Notes: a model not told the origin generated them from the letters alone. A stretch of DNA of 64,000 nt from Anaerocolumna sp. AGMB13025 (GCF_029689925.1 NZ_CP121445.1:4820501-4884500); one strand, 5' to 3'. Counted from the first letter of the stretch, positions 54,999 to 63,925 are shown. Program-made: numbers and translations.

Positions 54999-55092
54999 TA
55001 ATTTCATGCATTTTCCAGAATTTCTATAGTAAAAAGACTCATATCGTGGTATAATAGCATAGAACTCATTTTACGTGAAAGGATGTGTTATA

Positions 55093-55425
55093 ATGAACAA
55101 TAAACTTGAAGAATTACTAAACGCAGCTAAATTAGGTGATTTACTTCACAGAAAAGAAGCAGCAGAGAAAGAAAAAAGAACCAACTGCGTACTTATGATA
55201 TTAGCTATAATTGGTGCAGTTGCCGCGGTAGCCGGTATTGCTTATGCAGTATACAGATACTTAACACCGGATTACCTGGAAGATTTTGAAGATGATTTTG
55301 ATGACGATTTCGATGATGATTTTGATGATGAGGAAGAAAGTGCCTGCAACTGTGAATTTGGTGATAAAGCCACCAAAGCTGCTTCTGTAGAGGAAGCCGG
55401 TTCAGATGATACTGCTACTGAATAA
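55093..55425 (+). CDS. Single-pass membrane protein with acidic tail
   Basis: 110 residues. A basic helical start (EELLNAAKLGDLLHRKEAAEKEKR) is followed by one membrane helix at about 34-56 and an extremely acidic tail with repeated DFDD units and a CNC pair. AAAGGA lies 9 nt before ATG 55093; a start six codons upstream lacks a site. The family is not recognised, but similar proteins are common beside pcrA in related bacteria as far as I recall. Confidence 0.7.
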   Translation: MNNKLEELLNAAKLGDLLHRKEAAEKEKRTNCVLMILAIIGAVAAVAGIAYAVYRYLTPDYLEDFEDDFDDDFDDDFDDEEESACNCEFGDKATKAASVEEAGSDDTATE

Positions 55426-55442
55426 AGATTTCTATTATAAAC

Positions 55443-55485
55443 AAATGAGCCTGCGCGAATTTAATAGACAGGCTCATTTCTATTT
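55443..55485 (+). terminator. Terminator of the membrane-protein gene
   Basis: A perfect 11-bp stem, AAATGAGCCTG (55443-55453) with 55469-55479, is followed by CTATTTT on the plus strand. Confidence 0.8.
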
Positions 55486-55563
55486 TCTAAAGCTATTTTT
55501 TAGTAGTTTAATTTATTTGGCCTTGTGTCAAGTGTTGGGGGAAATTCTTTGAATTCCGCTCCT

Positions 55564-56136
55564 TTACTTACCATAAGCTTTATTTGCATATTCTGTATTA
55601 ACCAAATCTTTATACGGTGCTCTATTTGATAAAACCCCTGCATCCTCCAAAATATCCTGCAACAAGGTAAAACTGTCTTCTTCAAAGATCGTATTATCCT
55701 TCCAAGTGTTTTGATCATAATATCTGGTTACGATTTTCGTTATGGTATCCAAATCGGTTTCTTTAAATTGAGGGGCAATTACTTTTGCGATTTCCTCAGG
55801 TTTATGGGAGTTCACATAATTCAGCCCTTTTTGGATTGCATTGGTGAATTTTTGGATGATGTCAGGATGTTTCTCAATATAACTCTTTTTAGCAGAATAA
55901 GCTGTATATGGAACTTTACCGCTTTCTACACCTAAGGAGGCTACTACTTTACCGGTACCTTCCTTTTCAAGTGCGGTTGCACCAGGTTCGAACTCTACGG
56001 TATAATCTCCTGTTCCTGCAGCAAATGCCTGGGCAGTCAGACCAAAATCAATATTTTGTACAATGGTTAAATCTTTTTTCGGGTCAACGCCATTTTTCTT
56101 CAAGATATACTCAAGTACCATTTCCGGCATACCTCC
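55564..56136 (-). pseudogene. ABC-transporter substrate-binding protein, 3' part only
   Basis: About 190 residues match the C-terminal two thirds of an NMT1/SsuA-type binding protein for nitrate, sulfonate, pyrimidine-precursor or similar ligands, starting at the GGMPEM motif that normally follows the first domain's GGRKG strand. The stop and C-terminus (NTEYANKAYGK) are intact. Upstream the frame hits a stop within a few codons, and its sequence runs into the 3' end of a serine recombinase gene in another frame. The 5' part is missing from the window. I interpret this as a gene split by integration of the neighbouring element. Confidence 0.8.
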
Positions 56137-56160
56137 AGGTCGTCATAGACTCCATGTAAA
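56111..56160. other. Probable left attachment junction (attL) of the integrated element
   Basis: The binding-protein homology ends and the recombinase frame ends within the same 50 bp. Serine recombinases act at a 2-bp core and leave no long direct repeat, so the exact crossover cannot be placed by eye. Confidence 0.5.
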
Positions 56161-58021
56161 TATCAATCATTTCGGAGATTGCATCCTTCGCAGCAACAAT
56201 ATTGTACGGCTTTAATTTATCTTCCGTAGCTTCTACTATTCCTTTCTCTATCATGATTGCAATATACGGCAGTACCGATTTCTTGGACTTTTTAAAGCCT
56301 TGCTTTGTAAGTTCTGCTGATAGATACTTGGCAGAGGTGTACGTTCTTTCTTCTTCCTTAATAAGCTTCATGGTTGCAAGAATAATTTCATTTTCGTATT
56401 TATTCAATTCCTCAAGGGGACTATAATTGATTAAACCACTAAGCCCATACTTCAATTCAATTTCCGGCATACCATCTTTATCTACAATTATCTTTTCAAT
56501 TAAAATCTCAACATCCTTACGGTTGAGGCTGCCTTTTTTTATTATTTCATCCACTACTTGAAGAGCAGTTTTTAACTTTGCCTGTATATTAGAATTGTCT
56601 AAACTGGTCTCTTCCAGCTCTTTTAATTGCTGTTCATATCCATGTATCTTTGCTAAGATCTCTCCTTGCAGAGATTCATAGGCATCATTAATAATAGCCA
56701 GATCAGCTCCATCAGAAATATCTTTCACTTTTTGAGAAATCATAATCTTTAATTGCTTCTTATTATCATGAATTAATTCTTTGATTTTATTACGCTTTAA
56801 CTCTACGGTTTCTATTTCCTGAACGAAGTCTTTCATATCGTAGGTTTTGATGATTTCACTTAAGGTATTGCGGCATAAGCTTATATATTTAGTAACGTCA
56901 TTAATCAGGGTAGTTTCATTGATCAGGTGTGCGTATCCACAATATCGTTTTCCTTTTGAATTGTAAGTGTTACAGATATAATATTTACGATTTGTATTAT
57001 TCTTACGCAAGATAGGAGTCAAACGCCCCCCACAATCTTTGCAAAATAAACAGCCTCCGAATATATTACCCTCTTCGCTTTGTCCTCTATAATTGGTCCT
57101 GACTCTCTTTCGCATGATATCTTGCACTAATTCAAAAGTAGGTTCCTCAATGATAGCTTCATGATTTTCATTAAATAAGATTTGATTTTCTTTTTTTATC
57201 CTATGATCCATACCATTAATTATGGTACGTGCTCTTTTATGTAATCTAAGATTTCCAATATAAAAATCATTTTTTAGTATATTGGAAACCATGCCATCTG
57301 ACCACTCCCTGGTAACACGTCTTTTCGAAATTTTACCTTCAGAAAGATTTCGTTTCTGCATAATCATAGAAGGGGTAGGTATCCCTTGCTCGGAAAGCAT
57401 GACAGCTATTTTCCGGTATCCATACCCTTGTAAATACAGTTCAAATATGTTCCGTATATAGGTTGCTTCCTCTTCTACTATTTGAATTTTTAATTTATCT
57501 TTTTTATCTCTTTGGTATCCAAAGGGTACTCCAACAAGCAGATTTCCTTCGTTCTGGAGAGCTGAAATTACTCTTTTTACTTTTTTACTGGTATCTTTCA
57601 CATATCTTTCGTTATACCAGGTTTTTATCCCAATGGTATCGTCTTCATCCTCTAAGGTATCATAATCATCATCAATGACGATTAGACGTTTTCCCCGCTC
57701 CTTGATGTCATCAAGAAGCAGTAAAACCTTTGCATTATGCCTGCCTAAACGGGATAAATCTTTAGTTATTACAATATCAATCGTTTGGTCCAGATCCTCC
57801 ATTAATTTCATAAAGTCAGGTCTTTTAAAGCTATAACCGGAGAACCCGTCGTCTTCGTACCAGCTGTCAATTACCCAGCCTTGCTCTAACGCAAATTTAT
57901 TAATTATCATTTTTTGGTTTTCTATTGAAACATAGTTCTTTTTATCATCATCTCTGGATAGGCGAACATACCCAGCTACTTTTAACGATGTAGAATTACT
58001 AATTTTTCTTTCAGCATTCAT
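56111..58021 (-). CDS. Large serine recombinase (site-specific integrase)
   Basis: 636 residues from ATG 58019-58021. The resolvase domain starts VAGYVRLSRDD with catalytic Ser22, followed by GFSGYSFKRPDF, ITKDLSRLGRH and the conserved Arg residues. A recombinase domain (VPFGYQRD, GYGYRKIAVMLSEQGIPTPS) and a zinc-ribbon domain (GGCLFCKDCGGRLTP...YYICNTY...CGYAHLI) follow, then a long coiled coil (about 380-480) and a C-terminal segment. This is a full-length integrase of mobile elements in Clostridia. It lies at the element edge, as expected, and its 3' end runs into the disrupted host gene. Confidence 0.93.
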   Translation of the reverse strand: MNAERKISNSTSLKVAGYVRLSRDDDKKNYVSIENQKMIINKFALEQGWVIDSWYEDDGFSGYSFKRPDFMKLMEDLDQTIDIVITKDLSRLGRHNAKVLLLLDDIKERGKRLIVIDDDYDTLEDEDDTIGIKTWYNERYVKDTSKKVKRVISALQNEGNLLVGVPFGYQRDKKDKLKIQIVEEEATYIRNIFELYLQGYGYRKIAVMLSEQGIPTPSMIMQKRNLSEGKISKRRVTREWSDGMVSNILKNDFYIGNLRLHKRARTIINGMDHRIKKENQILFNENHEAIIEEPTFELVQDIMRKRVRTNYRGQSEEGNIFGGCLFCKDCGGRLTPILRKNNTNRKYYICNTYNSKGKRYCGYAHLINETTLINDVTKYISLCRNTLSEIIKTYDMKDFVQEIETVELKRNKIKELIHDNKKQLKIMISQKVKDISDGADLAIINDAYESLQGEILAKIHGYEQQLKELEETSLDNSNIQAKLKTALQVVDEIIKKGSLNRKDVEILIEKIIVDKDGMPEIELKYGLSGLINYSPLEELNKYENEIILATMKLIKEEERTYTSAKYLSAELTKQGFKKSKKSVLPYIAIMIEKGIVEATEDKLKPYNIVAAKDAISEMIDIYMESMTTWRYAGNGT

Positions 58022-58103
58022 TACTCTTCTCTTTCCTCTATACACTATGTTCTTTGATGCAATGCATTATGTAACTATAGGATATAATTTAATACAACAA
58101 ATG

Positions 58104-58298
58104 TCAACCAGATAAGTGATTTTTAATGACTGCCTTTAATCCTTCGTGTATATCTTTATTGCTATTTCCGTCTAAGAATGTCACGATACGAAAACCAAGT
58201 GACATCCAATATTTCTTTTGCTCTTCCAGCTCTTCCTGGCTCATATCTTCTGTCTTCCAAAGGTAATAAGTCGGTTTTGAAATAGCACCTTTCGCCAT
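58104..58298 (-). CDS. Small hypothetical protein next to the recombinase
   Basis: 64 residues, charged and helical (DMSQEELEEQKKYWMSLGFRIVTFLDG). An AAGGA site lies 9 nt before the ATG. It lies upstream of the recombinase gene on the same strand, a usual place for a small accessory factor, but there is no helix-turn-helix and I cannot assign a role. Confidence 0.65.
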   Translation of the reverse strand: MAKGAISKPTYYLWKTEDMSQEELEEQKKYWMSLGFRIVTFLDGNSNKDIHEGLKAVIKNHLSG

Positions 58299-58627
58299 CT
58301 ATACACGTCCTTCCTGCCCATAAATAATATTATTATTATATGTACTTCATTTGCAAATGTTCTCAGTTTCATAAAAAAAGGAAGCTGATTGTTCAACTTC
58401 CTTGCTTTTGTACCGTAATATGTTTACTAAAACTTATTTATCTATATTTGTTTCAATTTTCAATGAAGCATAAGACCAAATATTTCTTTGGTGGGAATTA
58501 CCCTGCACATTCAATGATGAATTAATTGCAGTAAAAATCCAGGAACCGAAGCAAAGACCTGAATTTCTTACTTTGCCAACGTTTCATGGATTTTACTTTC
58601 TAAAGTCCTTTATATTTTTTCATATTA
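58299..58627. other. Spacer between recombinase module and gene array
   Basis: Contains the terminator at 58373-58405 and no gene. It separates the integration module from the cargo. Confidence 0.5.
58373..58405 (-). terminator. Terminator at the end of the cargo array
   Basis: AAGGAAG (58378-58384) pairs with CTTCCTT (58397-58403) and is followed on the minus strand by seven T. It would stop transcripts coming from the array before the recombinase module. Confidence 0.8.
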
Positions 58628-59095
58628 TTATTTATTTTTTAGTTCAAGAGTATGCTCAACCCCATCAATATTTATAATAACTTTAATGATATTATTTTCG
58701 TTTGGTATCGCACAGTTTTTTCCGCCAGATTTCATAATAAATGTATTAGAAGTTATACTCTCATCTTTATCATAATCATTTACCATCTTTCCACTATTAG
58801 TACTACTTTCATACGAAATTTCCATATGTTTAACGGATGATAAATTTGCTAATTCTCCTTTGTAAGTTACTGTTAGCTCATTGTCTGATTCAGTCTCTAC
58901 ATCAAGTAAACCATCCTTTTCTGTAAAAGTCTCAGTACCAACTACCTTATACTCAGCAACCCACATATCACTTTCACCTTTAAAAATATAGTTGTGATTA
59001 ACAACATCTTGTTTTGTTTCGTTAGTTTCTTTATTTGAACAACTAGCAATTACTAATACGCTTAGCATGATATATACAAAAAATAATTTCTTCAA
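58628..59095 (-). CDS. Lipoprotein of unknown function
   Basis: 155 residues from TTG 59093-59095, which starts directly at the basic MKKLFF of a signal peptide and follows GGGAG. The longer ATG reading adds nine residues before it. The lipobox VIASC gives the anchor Cys. The mature part is polar and beta-rich (TEKDGLLDVETESDNELTVTYKG). The family is not recognised. Within an immunity-type array a surface lipoprotein could block an incoming toxin, but there is no direct evidence. Confidence 0.7.
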   Translation of the reverse strand: MKKLFFVYIMLSVLVIASCSNKETNETKQDVVNHNYIFKGESDMWVAEYKVVGTETFTEKDGLLDVETESDNELTVTYKGELANLSSVKHMEISYESSTNSGKMVNDYDKDESITSNTFIMKSGGKNCAIPNENNIIKVIINIDGVEHTLELKNK

Positions 59096-59280
59096 ATCAA
59101 AACATCTCCCATAACTTTCCATATTTTCTTGTATTATACAGTATCTAAAATTTATATACTAATCTTTCACAAGCGGATTTGATAATGACCATAAAACCCC
59201 TTCCAAAGTAGGTTCTTCATTTTCATCTCCTACACAGAGGAATCATATTATAGCCTATTTAACCTTCTTTTCACTATATA

Positions 59281-59595
59281 TTATCTACATACAAACCAGT
59301 CATCAAAAATTTCTCCATTAAGATCATATTCAATACTGTAATACCCAACAGGCTTATCATTATAATTCATAGGAATATGTATAATAATAACATTATTATC
59401 ACATTGTGGCCAATTAAGTTTAAATGAGATATCAGAAATCTCACAAAATAGATTTGCCCGTTGATAGTTAGGAAAATACTCGCCGAATTCCTCCTTTTCT
59501 TCCTCTGCATATGAATTAAAATTTAACCAAAATGCTTCCATACTTCTTTCCACTAGATTATACTTAAAAACCTGTTCTTTAAGCAAACTTTCCAT
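59281..59595 (-). CDS. Acidic hypothetical protein (possible immunity protein)
   Basis: 104 residues, strongly acidic, no signal or membrane helix. Features are AFWLNFNSYAEEEKEEFGEYF and a C-terminal YYSIEYDLNGEIFDDWFVCR, the kind of beta-strand ending with Asp/Asp-Trp common in SMI1/KNR4-like and other immunity proteins. The ribosome site GGAGAGGATG lies before the ATG, and that segment is part of the duplicated block that recurs at 63625. Family not assigned. Confidence 0.65.
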   Translation of the reverse strand: MESLLKEQVFKYNLVERSMEAFWLNFNSYAEEEKEEFGEYFPNYQRANLFCEISDISFKLNWPQCDNNVIIIHIPMNYNDKPVGYYSIEYDLNGEIFDDWFVCR

Positions 59596-59971
59596 TATAA
59601 ATACATCCTCTCCTAGATTATAGGAATTACTGTAGCATAAAACTTCTATTTAAATTAGCACCACTGAAAAAGCTCTTTAAAATCTTCATAGCAGCCAGGA
59701 CAAATCCAATAGTAATTGTCTTCAGTACAATATCCCCTTTGAATGTCCTGCTCTTTTTCACTAAATTTATCAAAGCAAAATTCGCAGTGATCATGATCGG
59801 TAGATGTGGTTCTATTTTTATAATCTTTTAATATTAATACCTTATTTTTTAAATACATTTCTTGATTTCTTAATCTCCAATCACTCATCAAATCACTCTT
59901 CCTCTCTCAACTTGAGAATAAACAATTCACTTGTTGTTCCATCCACAACTATATCCAGTTCTCAGGGGTCC
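59596..59971. repeat. Duplicated block, copy 1
   Basis: This segment recurs almost unchanged about 4.03 kb to the right, at 63625-64000. It covers the leader of the 104-residue gene, the whole 78-residue CxxC gene and the 3' end of the next gene. Confidence 0.9.
59655..59888 (-). CDS. Small CxxC zinc-type protein (intact copy)
   Basis: 77 residues from ATG 59886-59888. Two Cys pairs, CEFCF and CPGC, with DHDHCEF and YYWICPGCYEDF give a probable single zinc site. AGGAAG precedes the start. A second copy at 63684-63925 is frameshifted. Proteins of this type are scattered among polymorphic-toxin loci in Firmicutes as far as I know; function is unproven. Confidence 0.75.
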   Translation of the reverse strand: MSDWRLRNQEMYLKNKVLILKDYKNRTTSTDHDHCEFCFDKFSEKEQDIQRGYCTEDNYYWICPGCYEDFKELFQWC

Positions 59972-60419
59972 AACTAGTTTCAATCTTTTCTACAAGATCT
60001 GGTATTGAAATAATATCCCATTCGGATAATTTTTTCTCTTCTGGTGAAAGATATTTAACTGGTCTAATTTGAAGCGTCTCTGAATCCACAATATGCCAGC
60101 TAACAAACTCCGTACCAATAATATGTTCTGTTCTAAAGAATCTAGGTGCTTTCGAGTCTAACGGTACAGGAAATTTACCCATAGGTCTTAGTAATTTTTG
60201 CTTTATAGCATGCTTTACTGGAAGTTGCAAAAAAAACAGTTCCTTTTTCTCTATGATTTTTTCAATACTATGATTGTCTTTTTCACCGTAAATACCTGGA
60301 AGTACTCGTATAATCTCACATTCGGTTTTAGTTGCTTCTCTGACGCATTGAACAAAACCATAACCATTTGTAAGCGATACTTGAAAGGCTTCTCCATAAT
60401 CAACCTTTGGTAACCGCAA
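59949..60419 (-). CDS. Probable immunity protein (Imm26-like)
   Basis: 156 residues from TTG 60417-60419, which has AGGAGG at a 7-nt distance; an in-frame ATG two codons earlier is too close to that site. The pattern DYGEAFQVSLTNGYGFVQCV at the start resembles Imm26-type immunity proteins, which share a G-D/E-x-F-x-I-P-L...Y-G-x-V strand pair. The C-terminus ends SWTPENWI. The match is from memory and moderate. A 3' fragment of a second copy appears at the right window edge. Confidence 0.6.
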   Translation of the reverse strand: MRLPKVDYGEAFQVSLTNGYGFVQCVREATKTECEIIRVLPGIYGEKDNHSIEKIIEKKELFFLQLPVKHAIKQKLLRPMGKFPVPLDSKAPRFFRTEHIIGTEFVSWHIVDSETLQIRPVKYLSPEEKKLSEWDIISIPDLVEKIETSWTPENWI

Positions 60420-60538
60420 ATTCATCCCTCCTTTAATCATCTATATTGAATATTTCGGATACTTTAAAACAAAGATCGGTTAACAATATGGAACAAGATA
60501 AGATAATATCAAAAGTATTTCCTGTCCCCTTTTTTTAC

Positions 60539-60745
60539 TTAACCTAAAATTTCTATTCCAACAATATTATCTTTTTGATCAATATCTAAATATATATCTG
60601 GTCCCTTATAATTATTAATAATATCATATAGCCTTATTTGTGTTTTTATAATATTTTCTTTTTTTTCTCCAGGGTGACCTGGCAAGTATAGATAAGCAAC
60701 ATCCGGATCATCTTCACTTACTTTTAAATAAATCTTATTATTCAT
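60539..60745 (-). CDS. DUF2283-like small protein
   Basis: 68 residues from ATG 60743-60745. It has DVAYLYL near the start and IYLDIDQKDNIVGIEILG at the end, the D-x-D-x-x-G/N-x-x-x-G-I-E-I-L pattern of DUF2283. A GAGAGGA site lies upstream. Such proteins are frequent partners in toxin-immunity and toxin-antitoxin neighbourhoods; no function is proven. Confidence 0.65.
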   Translation of the reverse strand: MNNKIYLKVSEDDPDVAYLYLPGHPGEKKENIIKTQIRLYDIINNYKGPDIYLDIDQKDNIVGIEILG

Positions 60746-60988
60746 TATTATAACCATTCCTCTCTAATCACAAAAAAATCAAATACTCTTTCCTTTAGAT
60801 TTTATTATTACTTTGCAATTATTATTGTTTTTAATTTTGCCGAACCATTTTTGGCAACTTGATATTAAGCCAGACTAATATATACATTATCTTATTTTCT
60901 GTTTCTTCTTTCTACTTTTCTGAAACTGTATCAGCAAATTAAATTAAGTACCATTAAAGCATTCATTAAAAATATAAACATCCTTCTG
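60746..60988. other. AT-rich spacer in the array
   Basis: No toxin tail or gene can be recognised in either strand. Confidence 0.4.
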
Positions 60989-61468
60989 TCAACTTTTTTT
61001 ACTCTTTATTATTACTTTTTTAAATTCAATTTCAATTTCTGAATTTATATCACAAGAAATATTTTGTTTTATTAGACCTGAATCTAATAATTCAAATTCA
61101 GAATATCCCCAGTTAATTTCGCCCCAAAAACAATTGGTTACATCTGACATGTCCACATTACAGTGGTTCACATCTTGATAAATTATTGAAAATGATTTTT
61201 TATAATTTTCTATTTCAACTATTATTGTAAGTGTTGATTTTTGTTTCTTTTTCTCTGCTTTTATATTAATGCTATTTATCTTATAATCATGAAATCCATA
61301 ATTTTTCAAATATGTTTTAATAAATTTTTGCGGTAATAATCTCTCAATTTCAGAAAAATATTCACTATATTTTCGATTATTCGCATCCCACTGTATTTCG
61401 GCTAACTTCCGTTCGTTTTCATCATAACTATTTAGTTTTATCCATAAATCTGATGTAAAGTATTTCAT
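60989..61468 (-). CDS. Hypothetical protein, DUF4085-like
   Basis: 159 residues from ATG 61466-61468, with GGAAGGTGAT upstream; the ORF could start four codons earlier without a site. The first residues MKYFTSDLWIKLNS and FHDYKINSINI in the middle are reminiscent of DUF4085-type proteins of Bacilli and Clostridia. The second half has a lone Cys pattern and YSEFELLDSGL. Acidic and basic segments alternate. Possibly another immunity protein. Confidence 0.6.
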   Translation of the reverse strand: MKYFTSDLWIKLNSYDENERKLAEIQWDANNRKYSEYFSEIERLLPQKFIKTYLKNYGFHDYKINSINIKAEKKKQKSTLTIIVEIENYKKSFSIIYQDVNHCNVDMSDVTNCFWGEINWGYSEFELLDSGLIKQNISCDINSEIEIEFKKVIIKSKKS

Positions 61469-61578
61469 AATTAATATCACCTTCCTAACATTGGGAATCT
61501 AAATAAAATCTGAAGAGAAACTAGGAATCTTAGAAATTGTATATTCCGAAATCCCAGCTTAAAAAGCTGAAATTAATA

Positions 61579-61914
61579 TTATTCAATCCATTTTTTTTCA
61601 AATGAATATATTTCGGGCGAAGTATGGAGTAATTCTATAGTCCTATTGTAAATATCATCAATTGAATTCTCTAATTTATAAGGAATAAGACTTTCCACAT
61701 CCTCCAACTCACATCCTAATTCAATTAATCTTATTACTTCTTCGTTTAAACTTAAATCCCTTAACTTATCTACTGAGTATGGACTATAAAGAATTTTTTC
61801 CGCATCTTCAATACTAATTAGTCCTTTTTTAAGTGCTATAAGAATACCAATATTAAAAATTAGTATAAATTTTTCAATTTCTTCCTTTGCTTCGATACTT
61901 ATTTTGAAACTCAA
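61579..61914 (-). CDS. DUF3969 family protein, likely immunity protein
   Basis: 111 residues from TTG 61912-61914, with GAGGAG 8 nt upstream. The sequence IEKFILIFNIGILIALKKGL, ISIEDAEKILYSPYSVDKL and ELEDVESLIP matches DUF3969 as I remember it. The start overlaps the stop of an eroded toxin tail (TTGA), the arrangement expected for a toxin followed by its immunity gene. I infer that DUF3969 here protects against that toxin. Confidence 0.75.
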   Translation of the reverse strand: MSFKISIEAKEEIEKFILIFNIGILIALKKGLISIEDAEKILYSPYSVDKLRDLSLNEEVIRLIELGCELEDVESLIPYKLENSIDDIYNRTIELLHTSPEIYSFEKKWIE

Positions 61915-62060
61915 TTACATATCTCCTCTCGATTAATTACTCCACCCGAAATAACTTTAACGTCAAATACTTTACCGGAAGAACTTTCAAAATAGTGTAT
62001 TGAAATTTTCTTTCCAAATATATCATAACCATCCTTATATACTTTCTTCCACAGACTACC
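61911..62060 (-). pseudogene. Polymorphic-toxin C-terminal tail, remnant 1
   Basis: In frame, 49 codons read GSLWKKVYKDGYDIFGKKIS and continue to a stop at 61911, including IHYFESSSGKVFDVKV. This is the kind of terminal strand-rich segment found at the ends of secreted Rhs/WapA- or LXG-type toxins. The frame is closed upstream by TAA at 62061, so no toxin can be made. The stop TGA overlaps the TTG start of the DUF3969 gene. Confidence 0.65.
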
Positions 62061-62783
62061 TTAAGAAGTATTTTTTTTCATTTTTTTTCTCCCGCCTTAA
62101 ATAATTGATATCTATACTCAAGTAACTCATTGTTACGAATTTGATTCAATTATATAATTTAGGATTTTTCTTATCATTAGTAAGAAATTGGGAATGGCGG
62201 AGTTGGGGCTTTGATGTGTATAGTTTTTCCAGAATGTAGTTTTTGGAGATGGATGGAGGTATTTGTGGGGTGAATAATGGGGGAGAGATAATTTTAATGG
62301 GGGCAGAAACTGCTAATATGAGAATCCATGAAATCTGGATTTCTATAAGTGCCTTAATATCACCTATTTATAACAAGTATTACAGCAACACTTGTAAAAC
62401 ATAGAAAAACACCGAGTAATTTCAGAATCCACAGAAATTCCAGGGAGAAACTGACTTACAGCACCTCCCTGGAATTTTCTTTAAGTAGTTATTTGAACCG
62501 ACAGCATTAAATACACTATTTTTTAAAACTTCAGGCAATTTTTTTCCATTTGTTAATTAGCCAAATATGCATCCTTTTCACCCTATATTTCTACTATTAC
62601 TTTTTGTGTTCTTTCCCTGGGTTTATGTTTCTCGGATTTTGCAAGCTTATTAACATTTGCTCATATCAGTATATATTGAGGACCATTGGTTTATGAAAGT
62701 AAAGTTGAAGATATACTCACTCTATCACCAACGCCTACTCCAACAGTAAAAGGAAATAAACAAATACTTTTTTGGCATTAATA
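62061..62783. other. Gene-free stretch inside the array
   Basis: Purine-rich plus-strand sequence (62180-62320), the hairpin 62435-62477, and a short plus-strand piece near 62690-62770 encoding a Pro-Thr-rich linker-like run, too short to interpret. No gene. Confidence 0.45.
62435..62477. terminator. Perfect 13-bp hairpin
   Basis: AAATTCCAGGGAG (62435-62447) is the exact complement of 62465-62477, with TTTCTTTAAG next on the plus strand. It lies downstream of the HEAT-like gene and may end its transcript or a plus-strand one. Confidence 0.5.
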
Positions 62784-63440
62784 TCACATGTTGTCTTTTA
62801 AAAAATTTTTCGCTCGTTCTTTAACTGCTGTTGTATCCTCTGATATTAATAGTCTTTTTATTGAATCTTTTATGATGAAATCATTTTTTTCATTAATGAT
62901 TTCGTTTAAAAGATTTATAGTCATACACCTAATTTGATAACTATCATTTCTCAAATAACATAATATTTCATTCAAAATTTCGATTTCACCAAAAACATAT
63001 AATGCGTAACAATAACCTAATGAGCACTCAATTGATTTTTCATTTAATTTTGCTTTTTTGAGATTGTTAATTTTATCGATTGAAACATGACCTAAACCAC
63101 ATGTAACATCAGCCCATGAAAGTATAGCATAGCTACGAGCAAGTGAATCTTTTTCTAATTTCACAAATTCTTCTAGTAGTGTCTCAACATCACCGAACGG
63201 AAAAACAGATAACGAATCATATGCCTCAGTTCTTACTAAGGCATCTTGATCTTGTGCAAGTTTTATCAATATATCCTTCGCTGTTTCATTGATGAAATCG
63301 ACAAGCAACGGAGCTACCATACTTCTAACAATTGCATCTTCATCAATAGAAAATTCTTGAAGTATTTCAAAGTGTTTATCTGATAGTTTTTCTATGTCCA
63401 TATACTCGTTTAATAAACTAATTTTTTCTTCTATCGTCAT
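62784..63440 (-). CDS. HEAT-repeat-like protein, likely immunity protein
   Basis: 218 residues made of helical pairs: FSIDEDAIVRSMVAPLLVDF, DQDALVRTEAYDSLSVF, RNDSYQIRCMTINLLNEI and TTAVKERAKNFLKDN, the D-x-x-V-R pattern of HEAT repeats. HEAT-like folds are frequent among immunity proteins. AAGGGG lies just before ATG 63438-63440, and the start overlaps the stop of a toxin tail (ATGA). Pairing with that toxin is my inference. Confidence 0.7.
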   Translation of the reverse strand: MTIEEKISLLNEYMDIEKLSDKHFEILQEFSIDEDAIVRSMVAPLLVDFINETAKDILIKLAQDQDALVRTEAYDSLSVFPFGDVETLLEEFVKLEKDSLARSYAILSWADVTCGLGHVSIDKINNLKKAKLNEKSIECSLGYCYALYVFGEIEILNEILCYLRNDSYQIRCMTINLLNEIINEKNDFIIKDSIKRLLISEDTTAVKERAKNFLKDNM

Positions 63441-63620
63441 CGATTACCCCTTTTCTGCTTATTACGATTTCCTCTTGCTTTTTATTCTTTCTTAAGGCGT
63501 TGTTTCTCTTCATTTGACGTCTTAGGAGCTTTTAATCGATCTCTAATCTCTTCATCAGTCCATCCTACAAGTCCAGTATCCCTTATGTTTTGCCTTCCAC
63601 CTTTAGACATATTAATGTAA
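63437..63620 (-). pseudogene. Polymorphic-toxin C-terminal tail, remnant 2
   Basis: In frame the minus strand reads MSKGGRQNIRDTGLVGWTDE and on through EEKQRLKKE. A TAA at 63482-63484 interrupts it, and the frame then continues KARGNRNKQKRGNR to a TGA at 63437-63439. The pattern GGRQNIRDTGL...EEKARG-R-NK-KR is one I recognise from C-termini of polymorphic toxins. Everything upstream is missing: the tail is fused to the duplicated block at about 63621. Confidence 0.7.
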
Positions 63621-63683
63621 CCAATATAAATACATCCTCTCCTAGATTATAGGAATTATTATAGCATAGAACTTCTATTTAAA

Positions 63684-63925
63684 TTAGCACCAATGAAAAA
63701 GCTCTTTAAAATCTTCATAGCAGCCAGGACAAATCCAATAGTAATTGTCTTCAGTACAATATCCCCTGTGAATATCCTGTCCTTCTTCACTAAATTTATC
63801 AAAGCAAAATTCGCAGTGATCATGACTGGTAGATGTGTTTAAAGTACGGGCATTTTTATAATTTTTAATATTAGTACCTTATTTTTTAAAAACATTTCTT
63901 GATTTCTTAATCTCCAATCACTCAT
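63684..63925 (-). pseudogene. Frameshifted second copy of the small CxxC gene
   Basis: Compared with the intact gene at 59655-59888, one base is missing in an AAAGATTAT context, so the frame meets TAA shortly after. Restoring that base returns a continuous frame ending KELFHWC. The copy also carries a few extra codons (ARTLN). Ribosome site GGAGGAG and start are intact. Confidence 0.8.

Noticed and set aside
62690..62770. Plus-strand piece encoding a Pro-Thr-rich linker
   Set aside because: Too short and without start or ribosome site; it could be chance or a scrap of a wall protein.
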